A DNA stretch of 64,000 bases, taken from NCBI GenBank assembly GCA_032718475.1, contig JAUCBJ010006625.1, positions 1 to 64,000 of the forward strand, written 5' to 3'. The position numbers and the translations under genes are program-made. The stretch is from Nemertoderma westbladi. Lineage: Eukaryota; Xenacoelomorpha; Nemertodermatida; Nemertodermatidae. Position 1 is the stretch's first letter. Each line of letters starts with the position of its first letter. Below are positions 9,426-19,912 of the stretch, piece by piece. The notes under the pieces were generated by a model. That model did not search any database, was not told the DNA's origin, and saw only the letters and a program-made list of their open reading frames with translations.

Positions 9426-10893
9426 GGTGCGATTTGTTCATTAGTTATCTCATTACTCTAACCATATTCGTATCTCTGAGTTATCTAATATTTGTTTATT
9501 CTGTCATTAGTATTCAGATTACATTTTGTATTATTATCTGCAATAAATTCAGAAATACCGCTATCTGCTTTTCTTTCACCATGGATTCACTACGGTGAAC
9601 AAACCTAAGGGACAGGATGGCCGGCTAGAGATCGGGCCGCAGCAATGAACGCATCGGGGGAATGTAGACAAGAGACAACCCGCAATACCATCTTGAGTTA
9701 TTCGCCCATCGCCTGAAAGGTTAGACAGCGTTCGACATCTCGCTACCTAAGCGTAAGACCAAAGATCAAAAGGTAGAAGTAGTGGCACGCTGTGAGCCTA
9801 AAATTACATCTTAGGGACTGTACTGTCTTGATTCAGGAAAAAACCACAGTAGACCTTCATATTCCTACGGGTAGAGGGAAAGAGCAGGCAGATACTAGTA
9901 CGCAGATAGGACGTAGGCACACCGGTACGAAGCATACAAATTGGTAGGGTGCAGCAAACTGTACGCCTAACTCTTGCTAAGTACAGGTGTGTGTGCGACT
10001 ATTTGTAGTACGACAGTGTCCATTGCATTAGAACTTGTAGGCTAGGAGGGTCGTTGTGTTTCACCTGAATTGGGATTGTACCGTTCAGGCGGTAGGGCAG
10101 TTTACAGCTAGGCGCAAAATAAATTGAGGCTATTAGGGATACTAACATCTACCGTGTCCCCGCCAACGCCCTAATAGGAAGTTACCCGGACTACCTGGGT
10201 GACTAAAATTCTAGATAGGAGCCAGGATAGCTATTAGTAACTGTACGCCTACAGTAGTAAACTAACACATCTCTTCTTAGTATCAGGGACCTGGTACCTA
10301 AAATTGCCGAATTCTGGGCGTAGCATTAACCCTATGCCTGAATTTGAGTCCTGGAAATACGCAAGAGGGGAAGGAACCTTATCATTCGTGAGTATTGGAC
10401 CTACAAGTTATAAAATTAGAATATTCGTAAAATGCACACCGTACCCAGTAATTATATATGTGAAGGAGCAAAACTGTTTTTGACCGTTCAGAATTAACAC
10501 ACGCGCGTTAGAAATTATTTACACCTCAAAATATATAAAAATTAACTTTTGTCCGTACTGTGCTTTGCCCGCTAGTTAGACATCTCCAAATCTCTGCCTG
10601 TACCTAGCTAGCGTCTCTTCGCCCAACCATATAAATCACACCACAGCAAAGTATACGAGCCCCTTAGTCCGTCAGTGAGTCAGCCTGATTTTAGGATTCG
10701 CTGCGCGGGATTTTGTTTCATCGAAGTTTGTCTGCTCGTAGACTGTTTTCTGCCTCACCGGTTATAAGAGATCGATACTGCAATATATTCGCTTACTTAG
10801 AGTTTACTGTTTTGGTGAGAAGGTCGGATTTATGATTTGATTTACAAACTTTACAGTAAGATATTGCAGGTATTGTTGCTGTCTCTTCGAATA

Positions 10894-11497
10894 GTAGGAA
10901 TATGTTTTACTGAACTACGGTTCGGTAGGACTAAAGTTATTTGAAAATTTTGTATTTTGAGGTAAAAATTTGTATTTGATTAGCTAAGTGCTAATATTTT
11001 TGAAATAAAATTTGATTTGAACCGCGTGTAAAATATTTTGGAATTGAATACCGGTGTTTAAAAGGGTTTAAATACCATATTGTACCGGTACAAAATTTTT
11101 CGTAAAAGTAAAACCTAACTCTTTTGTTTTTTCAGGATTCAGAACTCATTTCTAGACTGTAACGGGAGCAAGACCGTGTTTAGCAAGTTTGGGAGATAGA
11201 TAACTCAACAACTTTGGTTGGGAAAATCGCGTTTCGTCCGCAACGTTAAAAACGGAAAGGTTCACGTCCGGTTTGTATCTGGGAATCTGTTTTTCTGGAG
11301 ATTTATTGGAGTGGGTGAGTTTGAAAAGTTGCATAAATAAGTTAGGCATTACCGTATTAGTTAAAATTATTGTGGGTTCCACTGTCTCAAGTATTTATGC
11401 ATTCCGTATGATTTCTTTGTTCATTGCTGAATTAGTCCGTATTATTGTATTTAATTTACCTTTTGATAACGCATATCGTTATCCGATTTATTTGTTA
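10894..11497 (+). other. 5' leader of the giant element
   Basis: About 600 bp of non-coding leader between the left repeat and the hairpin repeats. I see no sequence complementary to a tRNA 3' end at the expected place (it begins GTAGGAATATG). Small frames here are not supported. Confidence 0.5.
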
Positions 11498-11619
11498 TAA
11501 AATTGGCCGCTAGGCTAATTTTATTATATACTTATTCCGTGACATTTATTTGCTGTAAAATTGGCCGTTTAGGCTAATTTTATCCATCTGCTATAAAATC
11601 GGCCGGTAGGCTAATTTTA
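11498..11619 (+). repeat. Three tandem hairpin repeats just upstream of gag
   Basis: Three 26-27-bp copies at 11498-11523, 11556-11582 and 11594-11619, each TAAAATYGGCC, 3-5 bases, GGCTAATTTTA. The arms pair over 11 bp with one G-U (third copy also C-A). The loops differ (GCTA, GTTTA, GGTA-like) while the arms are kept, which suits an RNA hairpin. They end 84 bp before the gag ATG. Confidence 0.7.
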
Positions 11620-11702
11620 TATGACTGTAATTAGTACCGTTTAGATAAATACGGTAAACTCGATACTTTGACACTCACTTTACTTGACTTACAACTACCG
11701 AA

Positions 11703-14700
11703 ATGAGTGACAAACAAGACTATACGAAGAATACACAAACCGACTATGACTCATGTGACGCGGATAAGTCAGCAGCGGAAGAACAACAGGGGAAGACTCG
11801 CGAGCCTACCGAACCTACACCGTGTGCGTCACCAGTACATCCAACGGGAGTACCGGATGCCGTAGTACGAGGCGACGGCAGGACCGAGGACTTTCTAACT
11901 GTTCCGCAACCTAGATATAGGGAATCGGACATGGTAAGTTCAGCAGGAAGTCAGGAAAGCGTTGTTAGGAGCGTCGGTGGATACATGGCGCATATAACCA
12001 GGAGTATTGGAGAAGGCCAACGCATATTAGACGAGTTGACCGCTCCGATGTCTCGATTCGAGTTCTACACCCTCCAGGTTAGAGTGCAAACTAGAGTACA
12101 CAAGTCCGTAGATAACCTAATTGGTCTACAAGATCTAGCTAGACAGAGACAGGACATGGATACTCAACTTAGAATCCTCGAGAAACTAATGATCGCTAGA
12201 GAGAAACTGATTCAGTTTAAGTCGACGATTAGGCAGACACAACAGGAACAAGCAGACCAGTTGTTAGGTGAGTCAGTTTCGGACGAATTATTGCAGCCCG
12301 AGGAAGAACAGGAACTGTACCGACTGGATGGACAATTGAAACATCTGACGGACCACCTACGTATGTGCGGCGAAGACGTCGACGATTTGGAAACCGTGCC
12401 GGAATATACGAGGGAAACTTCACCCGTACGAATCGAATCGGCGCCGGGAATACTGGACCAATCGTTAGTGAGTATTCGCAGCGAAATTGGCGAGATAAGT
12501 ATAGTGACGTCAGAAATTTCCAGACAGCAACAACAACATGATAGACAACAACGGGAAGCGGAGGAACAAGCTCAACTGTTGACGGCACAAGCAGCCGTGC
12601 AGGAAGAGAAACTACGCGTTGCGAATGTTGCAAGAATCTCTCATCTGCAAGAACAAGCTGAGTTGGAAGCGGCTGAGATGGAAAGGTTGGAGCTAGAAAT
12701 AGCACAGCGAACAGCGGCAGCTGAGTTAGCGCAACAAGCGGCAGCAGCTGAGTTAGAACGACAAGCGGCAGCAGCTGAGTTAGAACGACAAGCAGCAGCG
12801 CTGGAAGAACACAAGCGAGTTTCGGAAGCAAGAGCTGAAATGAAAAAACGGCAAATAAAGGCTCAATCAGCGATAAGACAAGCGGAGCTCGAGGCGCAAC
12901 AACAACAGACGGAACAACGCGAGAAGGAAGTTAAACTTCATTTCGAACTCGGGAAGAAGGCGAGAGAATTAGCCAACGCGAAGGAAGATCTGGATCTGCA
13001 AGCCCGCGATCGATCGATGAGATCTCGAGACGGACATGACTTGGACCAGATAGAGGTAAGACATCGCCAAATTCAGGAACGGAAAAAGGAAGGAAGCGTA
13101 GGAGCACCCGGACGGGAACGACAATTAGTAAAGGACTTGTGTCAACGATTCCCACAGGTAACTCATATGTTTGCACCGGTTACAACTAAGGAACCTGTTT
13201 CGATTGCTGGTAGTAGTAATATTTCTCCTATCCATGGTGCGACGGAACACAGGTTTGTTATCCCGGACAAGTTTACACCGCCAAGAGCAACGTCGTCGCC
13301 TATTCCGAAAGTCAAGGTAAGTAACCCGCCGATTACGGATCGTAGTAGTTTGTTGACTGGACCTGCACTACTGACGACAAAACAGGTGAGTCCACCTCTG
13401 ACGCCAAAACCTGTTACACACTACGCTTACCCAATGACTTTTAGGCCAACAAGGCCTTTGGATTCAAACGCTGTCATTCGCCCACCGGTTCAGTGTACAT
13501 CGCAATCTACGACTTCGAGGAAGACTTGTGAGCCTACCGAACAACGGAGAACAGTGGATACGCGACCGTTCAATCAGTGTACATCGCAATCTACGACTTC
13601 GAGGAAGACTTGTGAGCCTACTGAACAACGGAGAACAGTGGATACGCGACCGTTCAATCAGTGTACATCGCAATCTACGACTTCGAGGAAGACTTGTGAG
13701 CCTACCGAACAACGGAGAACAGTGGATACGCGACCGTTCAATCAGTGTACATCGCAATCTACGACTTCGAGGAAGACTTGTGAGCCTACCGAACAACGGA
13801 GATCAATGGACGATGTTCCAAAGCGAAACGTTAGAATTCGTACGACGCAACGGACGCGAGCACGTCGACCGCCATACCCAGATGATAGTAGTACTTCGAG
13901 CGAATCGGATTACCCGAAACGCGAGGTATTTAGAACAGGGGCGGCCGATGAATATAAACGCGAGCGTTCAGACAACTCCTTTGTAGACAATCCTCCACAG
14001 AATACACCAACACAGAAGGCGTTACAACCAACGGACGCAATCAGTACACAACAGTTCGCCGACATCCTGCGACCAGTTGTTAACAAGTTGGCTCAGATCG
14101 AGGAGCGTCTGGAGGAAGTTCAAACTGATAGTTCGAGGAACACTGAATTCGAACACAATAGACACCCGAAGGAACCACAAAGACCGGTACCTTCAAAACA
14201 CCCATCGTATCAGGGAAAAGCGCCAAGAAGGGATATCAACCAGTGTACCAACCAAGGACGCGAAACTCTGAACGTTGCCGAGGAGATAGCGAAATTCGCA
14301 GCGAGACAAGGATTGCCGGTACAACAACCACCGAAGTTTTCCGGTAGTTCAAAACACTGGCACACATTCGTAGACTATATCGAATCTCAGATCGCCGTGT
14401 GCGCCTTTACATCACGGGAGAAGTTTAATTACCTGCTTCAAACGTTGTCAGGAGAACCTAAACGTTTGGCGGAGACCTTCGTTGGTGTACCGGACGCTTT
14501 CGAACTAGCGTACGATCGTTTAACTTCGATATACGGAGGTACAGTCAGTATGGCCAGGTCAGTAATAGAGGAACTCTGTAAGGGAGGGGCTATTACTAAA
14601 CCCGTCGACTTATTAAAACTGGCCGACGAGATAAAGAACGCTATCACTACTTTAAGATCCATTGGACAACTTGATTACGGGAATACCCCTACAGTCCTGT

Positions 14701-15101
14701 TAAAGATCATAGGACGACTCCACCATCGACTTCGTCGGGAGTGGAGAAAGATCGAATACCAGCGAGAAGAGCGGGGTGGATTCTTAAAACTGGAGGATGT
14801 GTACCTTTTAATATCCAGGGAGGCAGTAGTAGAAACTCGATCTAACTACACTGACCAGCACATCGTGGCAGAAGGAATCACATTGCCATCCTCCAACCGA
14901 CAAAAACCCCAGACAACATCCACTAAGACGGCCACTTACGCCACATCGACGGAAACCCGACAATTCTCGGACGGAAGTAGGGTATCTGCGCCCATTGGGA
15001 CAAAACAGACGAGACAGCAACTCAGTACCGACTTCAGCGGCTGCCAATACTGCGAGCATTTAGGCAAGCGGTATATCGGTCACAAGTTACGAGGTTGTTG
15101 A
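11703..15101 (+). CDS. BEL/Pao-like Gag polyprotein with long coiled coil
   Basis: 1132 codons, ATG preceded by a short A-rich context. The N-terminal ~250 residues are charged. Residues ~265-440 form a Gln/Glu/Ala-rich coiled coil with heptad-like repeats (AAAELERQ recurring). Residues ~597-700 are four 28-residue repeats. Residues ~875-1015 match the BEL/Pao Gag core (DUF1759 type): PKFSGSSKHWHTFVDYI, then FNYLLQTLSGEP, then LLKIIGRLHHRLRREW. The frame ends at TGA 15099-15101 in the middle of the first Cys cluster (CQYCEHLGKRYIGHKLRGC), and the same frame carries on as protease/pol. The stop therefore is either a readthrough site or a recent nonsense mutation. At 1132 aa it is far longer than ordinary BEL Gag, owing to the coiled coil and repeats. 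Confidence 0.85.
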   Translation: MSDKQDYTKNTQTDYDSCDADKSAAEEQQGKTREPTEPTPCASPVHPTGVPDAVVRGDGRTEDFLTVPQPRYRESDMVSSAGSQESVVRSVGGYMAHITRSIGEGQRILDELTAPMSRFEFYTLQVRVQTRVHKSVDNLIGLQDLARQRQDMDTQLRILEKLMIAREKLIQFKSTIRQTQQEQADQLLGESVSDELLQPEEEQELYRLDGQLKHLTDHLRMCGEDVDDLETVPEYTRETSPVRIESAPGILDQSLVSIRSEIGEISIVTSEISRQQQQHDRQQREAEEQAQLLTAQAAVQEEKLRVANVARISHLQEQAELEAAEMERLELEIAQRTAAAELAQQAAAAELERQAAAAELERQAAALEEHKRVSEARAEMKKRQIKAQSAIRQAELEAQQQQTEQREKEVKLHFELGKKARELANAKEDLDLQARDRSMRSRDGHDLDQIEVRHRQIQERKKEGSVGAPGRERQLVKDLCQRFPQVTHMFAPVTTKEPVSIAGSSNISPIHGATEHRFVIPDKFTPPRATSSPIPKVKVSNPPITDRSSLLTGPALLTTKQVSPPLTPKPVTHYAYPMTFRPTRPLDSNAVIRPPVQCTSQSTTSRKTCEPTEQRRTVDTRPFNQCTSQSTTSRKTCEPTEQRRTVDTRPFNQCTSQSTTSRKTCEPTEQRRTVDTRPFNQCTSQSTTSRKTCEPTEQRRSMDDVPKRNVRIRTTQRTRARRPPYPDDSSTSSESDYPKREVFRTGAADEYKRERSDNSFVDNPPQNTPTQKALQPTDAISTQQFADILRPVVNKLAQIEERLEEVQTDSSRNTEFEHNRHPKEPQRPVPSKHPSYQGKAPRRDINQCTNQGRETLNVAEEIAKFAARQGLPVQQPPKFSGSSKHWHTFVDYIESQIAVCAFTSREKFNYLLQTLSGEPKRLAETFVGVPDAFELAYDRLTSIYGGTVSMARSVIEELCKGGAITKPVDLLKLADEIKNAITTLRSIGQLDYGNTPTVLLKIIGRLHHRLRREWRKIEYQREERGGFLKLEDVYLLISREAVVETRSNYTDQHIVAEGITLPSSNRQKPQTTSTKTATYATSTETRQFSDGSRVSAPIGTKQTRQQLSTDFSGCQYCEHLGKRYIGHKLRGC
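13491..13801 (+). repeat. 84-bp in-frame tandem repeat, four copies, in gag
   Basis: Four units begin at 13491, 13575, 13659 and 13743, almost identical; the last is cut short. Each encodes 28 residues and carries one copy of the dispersed GGAAGACTTGTGAGCC motif (13519, 13603, 13687, 13771). Confidence 0.9.
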
Positions 15102-17378
15102 CAGTTTCGCGAGTTGAACTCGGAAGAACGACGGCTGCAAATACGGCCATTGGACTCTTGTTGGCGGTGTACGCGACACGGACACATCCGTAAAGATTGC
15201 CCAAATACCGACACTTGTCCATCCTGTGGACGCAACCACGACGGTCTGCTCCACACCGACAGCCACACACCGACAAAACGCTTCGCCAGGGAACACCCGG
15301 AAGCAGCAGCGAGATGTGATGCGGCCTACAGAAAACGAGAATCGAAAACGACTCCAACCTTCGTGACCCATATTGAGGATTGCTTCTCAGAACAATCCGG
15401 ATCGTCGGACGAAGAGTTAGAAGACGACGACGTATATTCGGATGGATATGAACAGCCATCGATCGCGCTTCTGACTACTGACCAACTAAAGGGATTTAGT
15501 GTAATTCCGATTAAGGTTACTGGCACAAAGGGGAGTAAGAGAATCTACGCGATTCTAGATTCAGCATCATCTCACAGTTACGTGGATGAAAAGATAGCTG
15601 ACGTCGTGACGGATCTCAGACAAGGTAAGCGCGTCAGTTATACCGTAAGTAGTATGCACGGACAGCGTGCAATACCAGTGACACGAGTTAAGTTAAACTT
15701 AGACTCTCTTCTTCCAAAATCGCAACACAGCGAGAGGGAGAGGTCTTTGTTACCCTTCAAGGATTTGACCTTTGCGGCCACAAAAGACTTTAGTAACCTA
15801 CTAGGTCCGGTCCCAGAACAATCCTTGGAGGACCGTAAGTATTTCAGACACCTTGGTGTACCTGAATGTCCTGTCAATTATCGATCGGTAGCCATGCTGA
15901 TCGGGACAGACCAATTCAACCTACATCAGGTGTGGGAAACCAGACCATCGGCAGTCGTAGCGGGAAACGCATACGCCTGCAGAACGCCGATAGGCTGGTA
16001 TACTCGAGCGCCTGTGCGCACACTAGACGTAAGTGACGAGGAAGACGATGTACAAAGTACATGTAGTTTATTAACTACAAATTCAATTCATTCCTTCTCA
16101 CACGACGTGAACCATACTACACTACAGTCGACAAAACGTGACAAACGTGTGACTAGTATGATAAGTTACAAGGAGCAGCTAATCCACCAGCGGAGTTTAG
16201 AACTTGGGGAGAAGACGAGTCAGCTAGAGATTCCATCGACGACAGATGATAACGCCGGAAGGCTTGCGAGTCTACCTACCCCAACAACCTCAACAATGCC
16301 CGTCGAGATCGATGATGACGCGTTGAGAAATCATCAATTGGAACAAGCTGCACTGGACAAAGAATTAACGGAGAAGACTATCAGGTGGTTAGAACAAGAT
16401 ACAGCTGAACCTGGTAGCTACGAACCTTGTATGTCGGAACAGGAGAAACAATCTCTGAAGATCATGGAAAATACTATCCGACAGACGGAGGACGGACATT
16501 ATGAGGTAGGGATGTTATGGCGTAGCCAAAGTCCTAAACTCATAAATAACTATCCACTGGCTTTAAGACGTCTGCACTCAATACGGCAACGTCTGTTAAA
16601 GGACGAGAAAGCCCATCTGCAGTATAACACTCAGATGGAGACGTATTTGACAAAGGGATACGCTATCCGAATGACTAACCCGGAGCGAGTGACCGACCAG
16701 ACGTATTACTTGCCACATCACTACGTGAGACACCCCGACAAACCAGACAAAGTACGTGTAGTCAATGACTGTGCGGCTCTGTTTGAGGGAATGTCCCTCA
16801 ATAGCGAGTTGATGGACGGACCACAATTCTTACAAGGTTCAACACTACATTGGCCGCCACTATACGACAACAAGTCTAACACTATCCCTAAGGACGCGGA
16901 AATCAAGAAACCAAAAAAGGGGAAGGCAAAGAAAAAGACAACGGCGGCAAAACTCAAGAAAAAACCGAAGGCGAAATGGAAAGATATAACTTCAAAGGTC
17001 AAGAGAGGAAGACTTGCGAGCCTTTCTACACCAGACATATCGCCAGACGGTCAACCAGACACGTTACTAGATGGTCAACCAGACATTTTGCCAGACATAT
17101 CACAAAATGTTCTACCAGACGCTAGTAACATACTGACAAATAGTAAAGCCACAGTTTCCCTATTGGAGCGGCCTTCTATTGACAAACAACCAGATACGTT
17201 ACCAGACGTATCGCCAGACACATTACTAGACAGTCGACTAGACATTTTGTCAGAAACATCACAAAATGTTCTACCGGACATTAGTAATGTATTGACTAAC
17301 AGTAAAGCCGCAGTTTCCCTATTGGAGCGGCCTTGTATTGAAAAAACTACCAATTTTGACACACTTGAGCAACCATAA
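15102..17378 (+). pseudogene. Protease and truncated RT of the BEL/Pao-like element
   Basis: This continues the gag frame after TGA 15099-15101. The second zinc knuckle (CWRCTRHGHIRKDC, about 15155-15200) is intact. A retropepsin-like site AILDSASSHSYVD lies near 15549, with the D-S-A triad usual in BEL/Pao. RT begins near 16680 (YYLPHHYVRHPDKPDKVRVV, then MSLNSELMDGPQFLQ) but stops after its first conserved block. No palm, no YxDD box, no thumb and no RNase H. From about 16861 the frame becomes a Lys-rich stretch and then Pro/Asp repeats. It ends at 17378, where integrase continues in the +1 frame after an overlap that includes a run of six A. The protein cannot reverse-transcribe by itself. 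Confidence 0.8.
17030..17340 (+). repeat. 159-bp in-frame duplication in the RT-replacement region
   Basis: Two units 159 bp apart (anchor CAGTTTCCCTATTGGAGCGG at 17152 and 17311), rich in P-D-x-L and P-D-I-S. Built from sequence unrelated to RT that now occupies the place of the missing RT/RNase H. Confidence 0.75.
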
Positions 17379-19251
17379 GCAAGGTGAAACCTCATGTATT
17401 ACAGATGTGGGTAGTACCTACGCTAATGTAAATACAGGTGTTACTTTGCGCTCAAGAGACATACCAAACTTGCAACCTATGGTGAGACCTGGGATTAATG
17501 TCGGCAGAAAAATAAGTTTACCGAAACCTGCTGACCCCATAGAGTTCAAACCACCATTAACGATCGACTTACAAAGTACCGACAATCAAGGTAAGAAGAC
17601 GAAGAAGGACAAATTACTTGTAGACCCGGACGGATCAACAGTCAACAAGGGAATACTTACCGGCGGACCCGTGGGCCCTTCTAGTAATTCAAAACCTTCC
17701 AAAATCTCCATTGACTTACCTGATGACGTCACAAATACTCACGTCGACCGGATTGTAAACTTAACAGACTCTTGGTCAAACGCTTGCCGAAAGTTAGCGT
17801 GGATTGTACGTTTTGTACAATACGTAAAAGGCAAACGTGACTTTACACGTCGACTTACATTGGCTGAGATTGACAGGTGTGAAATTAAATTAATTCGCCA
17901 TTACCAACTGCGATATTTCGCGCGCGAATTCACATCTATAAATCAAGGTCTACCAATCAAGTCGTCACCATTACTGAGTTGGAGTCCGATTATTTATAAT
18001 GGCTTAATTTGTCATAAATCTCGGCTTCAAAACATTGACTTTAACACAAACTTTAGATACCCAATAATAATACCGCAACACCACGAACTACAACGTGCAA
18101 TGATACTGGACGCACATTTACATCTGAAACACGCTGGAAGACACCACTGTCTTTCCTACTTACGTACAAGATTTGTATTAATTAGACCCAGTAAAGCGTT
18201 AAGTTCAGTGACACGTACGTGTATTATTTGTAAAAAGGTACACTCTAGAATAGGTACCCAAGAAATGAGTGAACTTCCACAAGCACGACTTCAAGCATTC
18301 AAACCACCTTTTACAGAGACTGGAATTGATTGCTTTGGTCCCATACATACGAAACGTGGACGTATACTAGTAAAACGCTGGGGACTGATTTTCACATGTA
18401 TGTCCAGTAGGGCAGTTCATATTGAACGTGTGATGGATCTTTCCACCAACGCGTTTATACTAGCATTGCGGCGATTTATCGCTAGACGCGGACTAGTAAA
18501 ATGCTTGTACTCAGACCAAGGGACAAACTTTGTTGGTGCTCGAAATGAGATTGCTAGAGCCTTCAAGAAATTAGATCATGATCAAATCTCGAACGAACTA
18601 CAACCTCACAAGATTGTTTGGAAGTTTAATCCTCCAGATAGTCCATGGAGAGGCGGAGTCTGGGAGAGATTGATTAGATCTATAAAGACGGCAATGGCAA
18701 AAGTCATTCCAGTAAACCACATATTGACAGACGACCAACTGACAACACTGTTTGTTGAAATCGAGGCAATACTAAATACTAGACCAATAGTATTAGTACC
18801 CGATGACAAACAATCTCAGTTCGCTTTGACACCGGCACACCTGCTTATGCAGGCACCGACAACTTTGACACCTATTTCTATTCCAATAGAAAGCGACAGC
18901 TACGGTAGAAAAGCGTGGAAAATCACGCAACTACTAGCTAACAAATTCTGGGAAATATGGCAAAACCATTATTTGCCCTCTATTTCTGCCAGAACAACTT
19001 GGTATAATAACACCCGCGCATTAAAGCCGGGAGATCACGTGCTGTTAGCGGAAGTGAATCTAAAAAGACGCTTCTGGATAACAGGTGTAATTTTAGCCAC
19101 ACATCCATCTATGGATGGAGTGACAAGAACTGTGACAGTACGGACAATTGACGGTCGTACAGTAGACAGACCGACTCAACGTCTCGTACTTCTTGAAGAG
19201 ACTCGTAACGAGTCTGGAGACTACAAATCTCCACCTAATACTAGTAAATAA
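17338..19251 (+). pseudogene. BEL/Pao integrase with DUF5641-like C-terminus, out of frame with upstream pol
   Basis: About 637 codons open, starting at a TTG within the overlap with the upstream frame, so no independent ATG start is evident. After ~130 residues of low similarity comes the usual pre-integrase segment (LAWIVRFVQYVKGKR, then LTLAEIDRCEIKLIRHYQ). The HHCC zinc-binding part is HLHLKHAG.. and CIICKK (18113-18238). The catalytic residues are Asp in GIDCFGPI (about 18325), Asp in YSDQGTNFVG (about 18511) and Glu in WRGGVWERLIRS (about 18665). The C-terminal module (NHYLPSISARTTW.., LKPGDHVLL, TVTVRTIDGR) matches DUF5641. The integrase core is complete; only the link to upstream pol is broken by a +1 shift. 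Confidence 0.85.
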
Positions 19252-19912
19252 TTAGGAGTTTACAAATAGATTTCCACGTACCTGTACACCGTAGTAAGGA
19301 CAGCGGTAGAATTCCATTGTCTTTATATGTGAACATTGAGGGTGGTACCCTTATGTGTCACATAGGAGCGGGATTTGTAGGTATAAGAAATGGAATTCTA
19401 CTTGGAACTCACAATATTGAGACATTTTCGAAATTTTAGACAATCCATTTGGATTTGAAAAATTTTTAAAATTTTCTCCAGTGAATAGATTTCAGGGTAC
19501 AGTCGGGTGGAACTTAAAATTAGAGAAACAAGAGAGGAAGACTTGCGAGCCTTTCTTAAAATTTTAATTAAATTTTACACGGTCTTGTTTCAATAAGTTA
19601 CGTCAATAAATAGACTCCCCTATATTTATTACTAATTCTTGATTGCTTATTTTCTGATAATAGTTTGGGATCAAAAAGTGAGTATTTTAGACTCACAGCC
19701 AGTTTAGCCCAAATTCGTTTTTATTTCGGCAAAAAATTTTAGATAAGAAGCAGCGTGTCATTAAAGAAACCCTAGATCTTAGGCTATGGGTAGGAGGTTA
19801 GAGCGTTGTCGAGCCCAAAGGGCAGACGAAACTCTCACGTCTCCTCACAACTAACTACAAACTCTGTTGTATTCCCTCTAGTAGTAATGATTATGTAACT
19901 ACACCCCTAATT
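19252..19912 (+). other. Non-coding spacer between integrase and the 1241-aa ORF
   Basis: About 660 bp, AT-rich, carrying one copy of the dispersed motif at 19536-19555. No TATA box or initiator stands out, so whether the downstream ORF has its own transcript or is spliced is unknown. Confidence 0.5.

Larger units (their letters stand above)
9180..10893 (+). repeat. Left terminal direct repeat (5' LTR)
   Basis: 1714 bp, begins TAGGTATTGAG and ends CTCTTCGAATA. It contains TATATAAA at 9418-9425 and a polyadenylation-type AATAAA at about 9542, so a U3-R-U5 layout with a very long U5 (about 1.3 kb) is possible. A second TATA-like CATATAAATC lies near 10630. Its first bases contain the box B sequence GTTCGAATCC (9190-9199) followed by TTTTTT (9216-9221). 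Confidence 0.85.

Noticed and set aside
13464-13986. Long frames on both strands over the gag 84-bp repeat
   Set aside because: Shadows of an in-frame repeat; the gag frame explains the sequence.
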